Shown here one piece after another: positions 33,001 through 45,500 of a DNA stretch of 64,000 bases. The position numbers and the translations under genes are program-made. Position 1 is the stretch's first letter. Each line of letters opens with the position of its first letter. The stretch is from Mytilus trossulus (lineage: Eukaryota > Mollusca > Bivalvia > Mytilida > Mytilidae). Below the pieces are notes generated by a model. That model saw only the letters and a program-made list of their open reading frames with translations. It was not told the origin of the DNA and did not search any database. Where the stretch lies: positions 80,865,127 through 80,929,126 of the forward strand of contig NC_086378.1 of NCBI RefSeq assembly GCF_036588685.1, read 5' to 3'.

Positions 33001-36000
33001 TTGGATATTGTCCTGTTTAAGTAATAATTCATGATATCCACAAGCGAATCTTATGAACTCATGGTAATATATTGATATTCGTGTTTCCCCGTATTTTTCA
33101 TGTGGTGGTACTCATTGTTTTTTGGTGTTTGATATGCGTTATACAAACGTTATTGGTAGAGTTTAAAAAAACTATTCGTTTCTATGGCTATCCTTCTAAG
33201 TACTAATTCCATAAAAGTTATTCTAATAAATTTCAATACATTTCATTGACTTTAAAAAGAAAAAAATCCTTCAAAATTACCTTTGAGTATTGCCCTTTTG
33301 GGTCAACGGTTTTAAGCGATGTACATAACGGATCTGTTGCCGTTCCGATAGTGTAGTTTGATGAAGTCACACCTGGACAACATGATAATGGTATGTCAGT
33401 ATTAGGAGAACCGCTTTGCCAAGGTGTACTGTCATAATCATTGGTGGCATTGATAACTGAGTTAATTGCACAGCATTCGAACTGAAAATATACAATTTTT
33501 TTTAAATATAATTAATTTACCACAGCATCATATGTTCATAAATAGAGGGACAAAAGAGACCAAAGGGACAGTCAAAATCGAAAAAAACCTGACGACCCCA
33601 TGGATAAAAAATAAAAAAGACAAAGTGACCAATAATAGTACACATAACAAAACAAAGAAACCTAAAGAATAAGCAACACGAACACCACTAAAAACTAAGC
33701 GTGATTTAAAAGAGGGACAGTCAAACTCATAAATCGAAAAAAAAACCTGACAACGCCATGGCTAAAAAAGGAAAAAGGCAACCAGACAAATCATAGTACA
33801 CATGACACAACAAAGAAAACAAAAGAATAAGCAACACGAACACCACCAAAAACTAGGGGTTAATTAAAAGAGGGACGAAAGAAACCAGAGGGACAGTCAA
33901 ACGCATAAATTGAAAATAAACTGACAACGCCATGGCTATAATGAAAAAGACAAACAGACAAACAATAGTACACATGACACAACAAAGAAAACTAAAGAAT
34001 AAACAACACGAACAACACCAAAAACTAGGGGTGATTTAAAAGGGGGACAAAAGATACCAGAGGGACAGTCAAACGCATAAATCGAAAATAAACTGACAAC
34101 GCCATGGCTAAAATATGAAAAAGACAAACACAAACAATAGTACACATGAGACAACATAGAAAACTAAAAAATAAGCAAAACAAACTAACCTGTGTGAAAA
34201 TTGGTATTTGATCTTTATGAATTTAATACAGTTTACTTTTGCCAGGTAAACATATTATTGATATGGAATTGAAAAAAAAATTGTCTCAGAAATGTATGCA
34301 AGACAGAAACCCTTTCCACTACGGATGTATGGTCAGGGCTAAGACCTTCAATGCTACAACATCATCATGGCAATCCAGAATCGGTCTAAATGTCCGCTAA
34401 ATCAACTTTATGAGTAATAAGAACACATTTCATATCTGAAATCTTGATTAATAAAAGAAATAAGAATACAATTTAAAGGTTGACTTCATTCTAGCAAATC
34501 CCTAAATCCATAAGGTTTACATACAAATAAACATAAACTCTTCATACGAAATCATAATGAACAGTATGCGAAAGAATATGTAATACTACCCGGGGAGTTT
34601 TTGGTATAACGTATTTATACTAACAAAAAAAGAGATCAAAATATGTGAAGTGTAATAGCGTTTATAAGCGAATAAATGTTTCCACCTAAAAAGTACTAGA
34701 TAAAAGGATTTTTTTAACATAAATCTGGCCGTTAGTTTTCTCGTTTGAATTGCTAAAAATACGTTTGTCATTTCGGGGATTTTTATAGCTGACTATGTGG
34801 TATCGGCTTTGCTCATTGTTGAAGGCCGTACGGTGACCTATAGTTGTTAATTTCTGTGGCATTTACTCTCTTGTGGAAAGTTGTCTCATTGGCATTCATA
34901 AAACATCTTCTTTTTATAACTAGTCAGGTGTTGAAAGTTAACGGTGATTTTTGAAACATGTGCTTTCAAAAATTGTTCTCAGTTTGATTACTTTGAAGTT
35001 TTAACTGTTAAGCTATGTATACATAAGAGTAAGACATATTTGGTACAAGGAGACAACTCTCCACCAGCTACCAAATAAACTAATCATAGATACCATTGAA
35101 GTCATAAAACATTCGAGTCAGTTTGTTGTACTCATACTCCAAAATCAACCAATCAAAATTTTGGATTTCGTGTTTCGAGCATAATTTTTGTGTGCCTAGC
35201 ACTGAGCAAATTTTCAAGATGACTCAAACCCCTGCAGGATGACATAGAAGGTTAGCAACTGTAGGTCACCGAACGGATTTCAACAATGAGCAAAGCCCGA
35301 ACCGTATAGTCGGCTATACTAATCCCCTAAATGACAATTGTTGAACAATACTACTACTACCTACAGCTAACTGTAAATGGTTCCAGGCTGAAGATAGATC
35401 GTTGGCATCTAAAACATCATTTTTATATTCACGTTGTAAGTTCTTCAACATTTCCCCCTTTATTGTAGTCTCGAACTGAAAACAAAAACCATGTATAATT
35501 AAAAAAAACTGGTATTTTTTAGAATTAGAGGATGGAACATTTTTCTTTGTGTGTGTATTGACATATACTGTTAAAAAATTAACTGCAATAGGTCGGACGA
35601 ATTTTTCATAATGCAAAATTTATATTTTTCAAGGTAAAATGAAACGGTCAATAGCATCTTCACTCTTGGTTTTCTACTGTTACGTTTTATGTTTTAAATG
35701 CCAATTCTTTTAATTGGGTCTCTGTCTAATCGACTTTTGCGACTCGCTTAAAGTGGATATAACCTTTTTCGCAGTGAAATTTTGCTGACGTTTTTTCGTT
35801 GTTGATTATTTTGTGGTCAACACAACTGTTACACTTTTAAGCATACAAGCTAAGGTTGGGCCCTGCTATTTGAAATATCTTGATCAGCCGTTTCCAGACC
35901 AGTGTGTTCCTTAGTGAAGTAGCAAGCACTGAAAATTATTACCAGAGCACTATTTCGCGGCCTAGATGCAAGCAGACTGGTTGTAATAAAGACGGCTGGA

Positions 36001-37762
36001 GGATTGGACGACCTCGTATATTAAACGACTTCTAAACAGGATCGCTACATCCAGGGATTTCAATTACGGATGAGGGACTATACATTCCGCAACTGGCGCA
36101 GAATTTGGTTCAGTGATGAGTCCCGATTTCTGGTTAAGAAACGTTATGGAAGAACTCGTTTTTTCCAGCGCAAGAATAATAAAAGGATATGATATATCAC
36201 CTGGCCATTCATGAAGTACCACAGTGCCAAAACAACTATCTTCCCAATCAACAGTATCATAACGATTATGGCATACTGAAATCAGACAGTAAAAAATATA
36301 ATAATCAATTTACCACAAGACTTCTTGTACTGATATATCAAATATGGAAATCAAATATGGAAATATATATATAAAAAAATTATCGAGATAGTTGTTGCTG
36401 TTCTTCATACTAGTATTTATATTGTAGAAAAATCTTGATGTTGTGCTTAAAAAAAAACCCGAAATGATAATAAACAGCAGTGAAATATTGAGTATAACTA
36501 TTTTTAATTTATCATTTTTGGTTCTTTTATAGTGTTTTGAAGAGATCAAAGGCGTGTTTCTATACAACTCTAATTTCAGATTTTTGGCAATGCGGAAGTC
36601 TGACTTTAAGAGGAATCAAAATAATTTGTAAATCATTAAGATATTACAATAAAACCATTTCAAATTGTTAAGTTTGGCAATAAAAAAAAAATAAAGAGTA
36701 TTATTGGGAATTGCATATAACTTGTTCGTTTATGGTAGCATAGTAGGAAAGTATTCGAGGGAAGAACGATTTCTGATCTATTTTGCCACTTTAAAACAAA
36801 TAAAACTATTCAAACTGTACTGAATCATCAATTCGTTTTTATATTTAATCGGTCATTAAATTGGGTTAAGATTGTATATTCATTCTATATGTACCAGTGA
36901 TCTATTGGAGATCTTTAAGATAAAATCAATTTTTTTCTGAAGTTCCTTCTATGACATTTCAGAGTTTGGTCATTCGTTTGGTTGCATTTATTCGCTGTAA
37001 TTTTGGCGTTGATTTATTACATTGTTCCTGGTTCTACAGTTTTCTTTTCACAGTATAACTTTTTACTGCAGTAACTTACCACCATAAGGAAGCATTTAAT
37101 TTTACAACAACATGCTCCAAAAAATCCAATTACTGAAATAACGAGCACTAAGGATCCTAGAGCTATCAGTGCTATAGGCAGATTTTTAGCCAGATCTCCG
37201 AAGTTCGAGGATCCCAAAGTTACTTCTTTGAATATTGGAATAATCTTGTCATTGATGGCATCATTGTCAACAAGAAGTAATACACCAGGGACGATGATTC
37301 CAATACCAAGCAGCTGAAAATTAATTGAGAATTATAACATGAATTTGGACAAGTACAGTGTATCTATTCAATCGAGAGAAAAATGGCGAACATCTTGACA
37401 AAAACAATGGATTAAAGTTGGACATTAGGAAACGCACTTCATTTATTCTTCTTAGCCTTTCACATAATAGATTAAAAATTGCTAGAAAAATAAAGTGATT
37501 TATTATGTACAGAATAACAGTACGTATTTTTCCCAAGTTTATCAAAGAAGATTATAGGATTAATCAGTGAATATAAATAGGAAGATGTGGTATGGGTGTC
37601 AATGAGACAACTCGCATCCATTCCACTTCTTCTTTTTTTGTAAAATATAAGATGACTTTACATTAAAGTCTTACTAGTAGTCAATGTCAATATATATATA
37701 CTCACGAAAAATACAACGTTTATAACACCCAGAAGTATAGATGCACACTTTGGACTGCACAT
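30017..37762 (-). CDS. Tetraspanin B, complete seven-exon gene (273 aa), CCA variant
   Basis: Second gene of the array. Coding exons, 5' to 3': 37706-37762, 37080-37313, 36201-36275, 35365-35475, 33281-33481, 32196-32279, 30017-30076, all phase 0. TM1 about residues 8-33, TM2 64-84, TM3 92-118, TM4 239-264. The large loop has six cysteines (162, 163, 193, 194, 212, 228), but the family's CCG triad reads CCA (162-164). Two N-glycosylation sequons lie in the loop: NAT at 170 and NYT at 201; A and C have none there. Loop wording such as GSPNTDIPL is shared with gene C, so B and C look like the closer pair. Start chosen by alignment of MCSPKC with gene A's MCNPKC; a CAG 3' splice site lies 20 nt upstream. 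The exon 3 donor (CAG|GTGATA) is weaker than the others and abuts a transposase relic. Confidence 0.93.
30112..30389 (+). repeat. Dispersed repeat, CAGTGGACCGTGAAATT family, copy 2
   Basis: Collinear with copy 1 at 28140 (AGTGGACCGTGAAATTGG, CTTTAACCTGAAGCAGGAC, CTACTATTGTAGGTGGGAC). It lies just upstream of the last exon of tetraspanin B, in its last intron. Confidence 0.65.
31430..31680 (+). repeat. Dispersed repeat, TGAACTTGGAGGAAAATC family
   Basis: AAAATACTGAACTTGGAGG, AACGAATGGACAAGAACTG, TCCTGACTTGGTACAGG and CCTCTCACTTTAATG. A partial relative is at 54408-54545 (ACTGAACTCGGAGGAAAATT, CTGACTGGGTAC); the second half relates to the 301 and 13457 copies. In the last intron of tetraspanin B. 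Confidence 0.6.
31975..32145. repeat. Repeat with TGGTCTCTTAA hairpin
   Basis: TTAAGAGACCA and TGGTCTCTTAA form an 11-bp perfect inverted repeat (about 31979-32019); related phrases GGTGGTC and AATACAGGT recur to 32130. A dispersed molluscan-type repeat in the last intron of tetraspanin B. Confidence 0.5.
32196..32279 (-). CDS. Tetraspanin B coding exon 6
   Basis: Encodes residues 227-254: GCYDAVNDF, then TM4, ending IE. Acceptor TTTGTTCTAG, donor GAG|GTAAGT. Confidence 0.91.
32741..32857. repeat. 58-bp tandem duplication
   Basis: TGATGTTATCCATTTTATCA starts at 32741 and again at 32799. The two units differ mainly in the A run after CCCCGTAAA. In the intron between exons 6 and 5 of tetraspanin B. 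Confidence 0.85.
33281..33481 (-). CDS. Tetraspanin B coding exon 5
   Basis: Encodes residues 160-226: FECCAINSV, NATNDY, GSPNTDIPLSCC, SNYT and terminal GQYSK. Acceptor TATTTTCAG, donor AAG|GTAATT. Carries the CCG-to-CCA change and both sequons. Confidence 0.93.
33540..34185 (-). repeat. Four tandem units of the CCATGGCGTTGTCAG family
   Basis: Units anchored by GACAACGCCATGG (or variant) at 33591, 33749, 33923 and 34095, spacing 158, 174 and 172 bp. Each holds AGAGGGACAGTCAAA and AGTACACATGACACAAC. Single reverse copies are at 49170, 49880 and 51105. In the intron between exons 5 and 4 of tetraspanin B. Confidence 0.75.
34730..35340. repeat. Two AAGATGTGG-family fragments
   Basis: 34730-34920 is a minus-oriented fragment (CGTTAGTTTTCTCG, CCTATAGTTGTTAAT, GTTGTCTCATTGGCATTCAT). 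35030-35340 is a diverged plus-oriented one (GGAGACAACTCTCCACCAG, TGTAGGTCACCG, TTTCAACAATGAGC). Both are in the intron between exons 5 and 4 of tetraspanin B. Confidence 0.5.
35365..35475 (-). CDS. Tetraspanin B coding exon 4
   Basis: Encodes residues 123-159 (FETTIKGEML onward, ending SSAWNHLQLA), the first part of the large loop. Acceptor TGTTTTCAG, donor GCT|GTAGGT. Confidence 0.91.
35985..36192 (+). pseudogene. Tc1-like transposase relic abutting tetraspanin B exon 3
   Basis: Plus-strand frame ending in TGA at 36190-36192 reads QDRYIQGFQLRMRDYTFRN, then WRRIWFSDESRFLVKKRYGR. RDDRYI- and FSDESRF-type strings are landmarks of Tc1/mariner transposases, the latter bearing the second catalytic Asp (codon at 36115-36117). 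The stretch between the two landmarks, normally tens of residues, is deleted, and GRPRIL just upstream is in another frame. Dead fragment within 10 bp of a splice donor. Confidence 0.75.
36201..36275 (-). CDS. Tetraspanin B coding exon 3
   Basis: Encodes residues 98-122, YAIIVMILLIGKIVVLALW plus six more: TM3. Acceptor CTGATTTCAG; donor CAG|GTGATA is non-consensus at +4 to +6. A Tc1 transposase relic begins about 8 bp beyond the donor. Confidence 0.9.
36280..37078. other. Intron of tetraspanin B, nothing recognised
   Basis: AT-rich; open frames are short and without family features. Confidence 0.5.
37080..37313 (-). CDS. Tetraspanin B coding exon 2
   Basis: Encodes residues 20-97 (LLGIGIIVPG onward), small loop with INDKIIP and SNFGDLA, TM2 and GACCC. 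Acceptor ATTTTCAG, donor GTG|GTAAGT. One codon longer than in A and C. Confidence 0.93.
37706..37762 (-). CDS. Tetraspanin B coding exon 1
   Basis: Encodes MCSPKCASILLGVINVVFF (residues 1-19). Donor TTC|GTGAGT. The leader is 20 nt back to TATTTCAG at 37790-37783. Confidence 0.89.
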
Positions 37763-37782
37763 CTTGTTTTAATATTTGTTAC

Positions 37783-38515
37783 CTGAAATATAAGATTGAT
37801 GATAAAATAAATTGTGTGATGTATAAAAGCCAACTCCTCTTCAATTTATTCAATACCAGAGATTTTTTTACGGTAAAGCCGTATTGTGTGTGTAAGGTTT
37901 TTTTGTTCAATAAGACGGCTTTTTCTAACGTATGAACGAATGATTAATACTCGAAGGTTTAAACTGGATATTTGATAGGTTTTTTTTATTAAATAATTTT
38001 TTTAGTATTTTTCCTAAAATTTTTAAGAAGTATTTCGGTACTAGTCGTTGATTGCCGTCACTCATACTTGTTTTTCGTTTATTAATTTGTCAAAGGCGTC
38101 CTCTGTATAAAAAAGGGCCAGACATGTAGATCTCGTTTTTATTGCAAAAACCTTGATGCTGATCGAAAAGGTATTTGATTTTGACATGTTTTCTACGTTT
38201 TTCACTGTTTGACAGACATTTGACTTATGCAGGAGTTTGATTATCCATTCTGTACCTTTCACTTAGGAAGGTGTCTAACTTATCAGGTATTTGCCAAAAA
38301 TGAATATTCCCTGTTAACTCTTTCTAAGCGCGTGTTGTCTAAATCATTCGAAATACTTTTACTTATTTTGCATTTCCAAATAAAAATGATTGACGGAAGT
38401 AATCCGAAAACACAGTCATATAAATATAAAGTGTCCTCCTTTTCTTTACTAAATCATCAGCGAAACAGACTCTGATGTTCAGTACTTGTCGTTTGATATG
38501 GTTCCTAAATGTTTC
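37783..38515. other. Upstream of tetraspanin B, nothing recognised
   Basis: The 3' splice site TATTTCAG at 37790-37783 marks the start of coding exon 1. Beyond it there is AT-rich sequence with no clear promoter element or repeat. Confidence 0.45.
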
Positions 38516-39060
38516 TCATTTAAGCTCACCAGGCCCAAAGTGTCAAGTGAGCTTTTCTCATCACTTGGCGTCTGTCGTCCGTCGTCGTCAACTTTTACAA
38601 AAATGTTCGCCTCTGAAACTACTGGGCCAAATATAACAAATTGGCCTCAATCATCATTGGGGTATCTAGTTTAAAAAACCAAGATGGCCGCCATGGATAA
38701 AAATAGAACATACGGGGTAAAATGTAGATTTTGACTGATATCTATGAAACCAAAGCATTTAGAGCATATCTGACATGTGAGAAAAATTGTAAGTCAGTTC
38801 ATGATCTATCTGCCCAATTTTCTGAAATTTTCAGATGAATCGGACACCCCGTTGTTGGGTTGCTGCCCCTGAATTTGTAATTTTAAGAATTTTTTTAAGC
38901 TTTTGGTTATTATCTTGAATATTATTATAGGTAGAGATAAACTGTAAACACCAATAATGTACAGCAAAGTAAGGTCTAAAATTAAGTCAAGATGACCAAA
39001 TTGGTCAAATGACCCCTTAAGGAGCTACTGCCCTTTATAGTCAATTTTCATGATCAGATC
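38516..39060 (+). repeat. Dispersed repeat, CACTTGGCGTC family, copy 2
   Basis: Fuller 5' end than copy 1, with AGCTCACCAGGCCCAAAGTG and CACTTGGCGTCTGTCGTCC; then CCAAGATGGCCGCCATGG at about 38673 and the shared downstream blocks listed for 28727. Confidence 0.7.
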
Positions 39061-42000
39061 AGTATATGCTAAATCTTTAAGCAGATACTGGTATCACTTC
39101 CGGTTCGTTCCAAATACATTTTCGATTTGTCAATAAATTAAGCTGTACAAAGATGATACAGTTAGGTATGCGGCATTTATAGGTATGAGCTGCAAAGACT
39201 TGTCTGCTCGGAGCCGGAAAAAATGTGTCTAGGTATACACGCAGGTCAGAATTCGGCTTAGAGTGTCAGTCTAGTATAAAACAGGTTTTATTATAATATA
39301 TAGGTTCTGCCGATATTCGTTTTTTGCCACTAAACTTTAAACCTCCATCTTCTTATATTTTCTATTATGAGGTAAAATATTTACTATAGTGATCTTAGTT
39401 ATAGTTGCGCATCGAGACAAACCACGTCCGCTCGATAGGAAAGTTAGCAACACATTGAGATTGCAGTTGCGCAGTACTATCTCATCTAATACCGGAAGTG
39501 TTCTGACGTAATATAATGGCATTTTCTACAACTGAGGATCTCTCGCACGGTTGACATATTTATGATACATATTTTAATTTTTGCATACACTTTCATATTT
39601 ATTTACTCTTATGCATTTAAATAATGACTAGAAATGTCCTTTTTTCAAATCCAGATTAATATTTCTAAAAATTGATAAACTATCAATAATTTCCCAGAAT
39701 CGAATGTATTACATAATCACTGTTAACAGACTCGATTCATGAAAGGTATTATGTTGAGAATTTCATCAGTGACATCCTGAACATAATTATTAACAAACTG
39801 TGTAAAAGGCAATCTTCCTATAAATTAAAAATCTAAAACGAATTATAACTGATTGTAACATATACGTATAGTTCACTGTCCTTCTAAGGAGAAAATTCTT
39901 GATATTGAAAGATATAAATTCACATTTGATCAATAAGCAACAAATAAAATAATCAATACATGTGAATTGTTCAGATGTGATTCATTTCAAGTTTTGACAG
40001 AAATTGATAAAAAATATTTCTTTTTAAAATAGTTGCTTCACAAATCATTCCCTTTACCCAATTGGATCGCTTTAATCGTATCTATTTTTATTACTTTGAT
40101 GCTGTGGGCGATTTAATGCACCTTATTTTATATGTTTTGTACTGTGGGCGACATGATGCAACTTTTACTAATCCTTTTAAGGAAAATTCGTAGCAAAATG
40201 AAATGTAAGAAGTCAATAAGATTAGTGTTGTTATTTTCTCTCACTAGTATATATGCTTCAAGCTTTTTTCTAAAATTTTAAGCGTATTTTTTTCGTTCTT
40301 GAATTTTTTTTGGATTTATATTTTTTTTTTTATAATATTGACAAGTTAAAAGTTTTGCAACACCGCCGTATAGTTGATAACTTCTGTGTCATTGGTCTTT
40401 AATGGAGATGTATCACTGGATATATGAAAGAATAACTTTTCAAATAAGGAAGGGTATACTAGCTTTTAGTAGACGACGAATTTTAATAGGGGTAGGACCA
40501 CTTGTAAGTTGATTGATAAAGCCAATTGGACAAATTGCTCTTGCTATGTAGCTTTATTCAGCAAGCCGACAGTGCGAGGGCTGTATAACGGTTAAACCAG
40601 TCAACGTCGTTAAAAACTCCCATCAACATCATTCAGCGTTATTAACAGTAATTTGAAATCTATAATAGGAACGGAAGGAATACCACAATATAAGTATATT
40701 ATAGAACTATAATCTAACCGTAAATATCTTCCATAGATTTACATTGTTTTTAACAACACAACAATTTCAAAGCACTGTCTCCCATCATATAAGATTTTCA
40801 AAGTGTTTTCCCAAGCTCTCCGACAATTTGCACATAGGTATATGAAATTTGGTAACCAAACCATTAAAAAGTCTTAACATACGTTTCAAAAGAATCATTA
40901 GTTTTGAATGATTTATTTAAAAAAAATCTTTTGAATAAGATCATATATAGATAAAGAGAGTTTAAATATTTCAAGTTATCATTATTATTAACAAAAGCCT
41001 GAAGTTGCGTAACATTTGACAAATATCCGGTTTCCTGTTTTCTGAAATTTCATGATAAAATCTTAGTTTTTGCCTCAAAATAGTAATTACTGGTCTTGAC
41101 ATTTTGTAAGTTTCCGTATGGGATTATCTTTGTTATCTATAAAATAGAGTTATACATTTGACAAATTTTACCAGTTTCCTTTTTTCGTAGATTTTATGAT
41201 GAAATAATTTTTTTCAGCTTCCTTGTACAATCGTGTTTGTGATAGAGTTGTGTTATAATTTATATACAATGTAACCCCATTTATTACATAAATATAACAC
41301 TTTCCCATTTTTCATTGAATTTTTTAAAAATTTACAATTTTAATCCAAACTCATCTATGTCCATCCCTATTAACTTCGCAAACTTTTAGTATATCAAATT
41401 TGATGTCATCGTGGACACAAATTACTCAAGTAGTTCCTGGTACATTTTTGTCGATGTTTTAAGCCTTTCCGACATGGTTTGAATCGACTTTAAGCCACTA
41501 GCCATCGATAACAAGGGATACATATGATTGTATATTATGGAAAGTGGTTGTAGTAAATGTTGAATTAAAATTGAATTACTTTAACATGTTAGCTAAGGAA
41601 AAGTTCAAACGTATATTTAACCATAACTTGGGAGACAGGACCAAGCAATCACCACAAACTAAAAATGTACCAATGATAAAAAAAATGACATTCAACTTCG
41701 CCCATGCATCTGTCCTTAAGATAAATAACAATATTCCAAATATAGTACGGTACAAATTGAATACAGAAATACAGTATGATTGTTAATTTCGGTGTCATTT
41801 GGCCTCTTGTGGAGAGTTGTCTCATTTGCAATTATACCACATCTTCTTTTTATTTTTATTTATACGTGTTATGATTGTTGATGACGTTATCGTGGTGAGT
41901 TAATTCAATTTTTCTCTAAATTAAGTTGATGGGTTTTTTTTTTAATATCTTTTGTATACAACCCCTTTGCTCTATGTTAAACTATGCAGGCAAGTGCATA

Positions 42001-42560
42001 AAGGCTAAATAAGCTTCATGATTTGAGTTTAAATTGGATATAAGTTTTACCACAAAGAATTTATGTATATACAATTTATCAAAAAGTGTTTGAAATTAAA
42101 AAATTCTAGATTTTGTTATATATAGATCTTCATTATAAGGATCATTTAAACTGCACCATTTAAATGTATATATGTAAAAATTGCATCATATGAGACGTGA
42201 TGTTTTGTAAATTACTTTTAAACTGATTTGCTTTGATTGCCATTGGTAAATTAAGACATGCAACATTAATCTTTTTCTAACTAAAAAACCAAACAAATTC
42301 AAATAAATATTTGTAGCTAATGTAGACAAACATCAATGTTTTAAATTACCATAGAAACATACTAGTACTTTTCTTTAGTTTTTTTTTTTATTACACCAAA
42401 TGCATCACCTCTAACATTTAGTTATCTTCTTAACAGGGCAACTGTAGTTTTATATATTCAACAAAAGGCTAAAAAAATCAAAGACCAATCCCTAGTTATC
42501 TTATGTACCTATATTTTTCTATAAACACTTCTGAACTATTTTTTGTTATTGAAACATAAC
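39060..42560. other. Intergenic, mostly AT-rich, no gene recognised
   Basis: A less AT-rich patch at about 39060-39540 holds a 61-codon minus-strand open frame of no known family. 40100-40160 repeats CTGTGGGCGA twice. 41785-41860 is an AAGATGTGG-family fragment (CTCTTGTGGAGAGTTGTCTC, ACCACATCTTC). Nothing else named. Confidence 0.5.
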
Positions 42561-45500
42561 ACTGGACTAGAGTCTATACGAAGAGATACACGGAAACCTC
42601 TAACATTGGTTTACAGTCTATTTACAAAGAGATACACGTAAACCTCTAACATTGGTTTACAGTCTATTTACAAAGAGATACACGTAAACCTCTAACATTG
42701 GTTTACAGTCTATTTACAAAGAGATACACGTAAACCTCTAACATTGGTTTACAGTCTATTTACAAAGAGATACACGGAAACCTCTAACATTGGTTTACAG
42801 TCTATTTACAAAGAGATACACGTAAACCTCTAACATTGGTTTACAGTCTATTTACAAAGAGATACACGGAAACCTCTAACATTGGTTTAGAGTCTATTTA
42901 CAAAGAGATACACGTAAACCTCTAACATTGGTTTACAGTCTATTTACAAAGAGATACACGTAAACCTCTAACATTGGTTTACAGTCTATTTACAAAGAGA
43001 TACACGTAAACCTCTAACATTGGTTTACAGTCTATTTACAAAGAGATACACGTAAACCTCTAACATTGGTTTAGAGTCTATTTACAAAGAGATACACGTA
43101 AACCTCTAACATTGGTTTACAGTCTATTTACAAAGAGATACACGGAAACCTCTAACATTGGTTTACAGTCTATTTACAAAGAGATACACGGAAACCTCTA
43201 ACATTGGTTTACAGTCTATTTACAAAGAGATACACGTAAACCTCTAACATTGGTTTAGAGTCTATTTACAAAGAGATACACGGAAACCTCTAACATTGGT
43301 TTACAGTCTATTTACAAAGAGATACACGGAAACCTCTAACATTGGTTTACAGTCTATTTACAAAGAGATACACGGAAACCTCTAACATTGGTTTACAGTC
43401 TATTTACAAAGAGATACACGTAAACCTCTAACATTGGTTTACAGTCTATTTACAAAGAGATACACGGAAACCTCTAACATTGGTTTACAGTCTATTTACA
43501 AAGAGATACACGTAAACCTCTAACATTGGTTTAGAGTCTATTTACAAAGAGATACACGGAAACCTCTAACATTGGTTTACAGTCTATTTACAAAGAGATA
43601 CACGTAAACCTCTAACATTGGTTTACAGTCTATTTACAAAGAGATACACGTAAACCTCTAACATTGGTTTAGAGTCTATTTACAAAGAGATACACGGAAA
43701 CCTCTAACATTGGTTTACAGTCTATTTACAAAGAGATACACGGAAACCTCTAACATTGGTTTACAGTCTATTTACAAAGAGATACACGGAAACCTCTAAC
43801 ATTGGTTTACAGTCTATTTACAAAGAGATACACGGAAACCTCTAACATTGGTTTACAGTCTATTTACAAAGAGATACACGGAAACCTCTAACATTGGTTT
43901 ACAGTCTATTTACAAAGAGATACACGGAAACCTCTAACATTGGTTTACAGTCTATTTACAAAGAGATACACGGAAACCTCTAACATTGGTTTACAGTCTA
44001 TTTACAAAGAGATACACGGAAACCTCTAACATTGGTTTAGAGTCTATTTACAAAGAGATACACGGAAACCTCTAACATTGGTTTACAGTCTATTTACAAA
44101 GAGATACACGGAAACCTCTAACATTGGTTTACAGTCTATTTACAAAGAGATACACGGAAACCTCTAACATTGGTTTACAGTCTATTTACAAAGAGATACA
44201 CGGAAACCTCTAACATTGGTTTACAGTCTATTTACAAAGAGATACACGGAAACCTCTAACATTGGTTTACAGTCTATTTACAAAGAGATACACGGAAACC
44301 TCTAACATTGGTTTACAGTCTATTTACAAAGAGATACACGTAAACCTCTAACATTGGTTTAGAGTCTATTTACAAAGAGATACACGGAAACCTCTAACAT
44401 TGGTTTACAGTCTATTTACAAAGAGATACACGTAAACCTCTAACATTGGTTTACAGTCTATTTACAAAGAGATACACGTAAACCTCTAACATTGGTTTAC
44501 AGTCTATTTACAAAGAGATACACGTAAACCTCTAACATTGGTTTACAGTCTATTTACAAAGAGATACACGTAAACCTCTAACATTGGTTTACAGTCTATT
44601 TACAAAGAGATACACGGAAACCTCTAACATTGGTTTACAGTCTATTTACAAAGAGATACACGTAAACCTCTAACATTGGTTTAGAGTCTATTTACAAAGA
44701 GATACACGGAAACCTCTAACATTGGTTTACAGTCTATTTACAAAGAGATACACGTAAACCTCTAACATTGGTTTACAGTCTATTTACAAAGAGATACACG
44801 TAAACCTCTAACATTGGTTTAGAGTCTATTTACAAAGAGATACACGGAAACCTCTAACATTGGTTTACAGTCTATTTACAAAGAGATACACGTAAACCTC
44901 TAACATTGGTTTACAGTCTATTTACAAAGAGATACACGTAAACCTCTAACATTGGTTTACAGTCTATTTACAAAGAGATACACGGAAACCTCTAACATTG
45001 GTTTACAGTCTATTTACAAAGAGATACACGTAAACCTCTAACATTGGTTTAGAGTCTATTTACAAAGAGATACACGGAAACCTCTAACATTGGTTTACAG
45101 TCTATTTACAAAGAGATACACGTAAACCTCTAACATTGGTTTAGAGTCTATTTACAAAGAGATACACGGAAACCTCTAACATTGGTTTACAGTCTATTTA
45201 CAAAGAGATACACGTAAACCTCTAACATTGGTTTACAGTCTATTTACAAAGAGATACACGTAAACCTCTAACATTGGTTTACAGTCTATTTACAAAGAGA
45301 TACACGTAAACCTCTAACATTGGTTTACAGTCTATTTACAAAGAGATACACGGAAACCTCTAACATTGGTTTAGAGTCTATTTACAAAGAGATACACGGA
45401 AACCTCTAACATTGGTTTACAGTCTATTTACAAAGAGATACACGGAAACCTCTAACATTGGTTTACAGTCTATTTACAAAGAGATACACGGAAACCTCTA

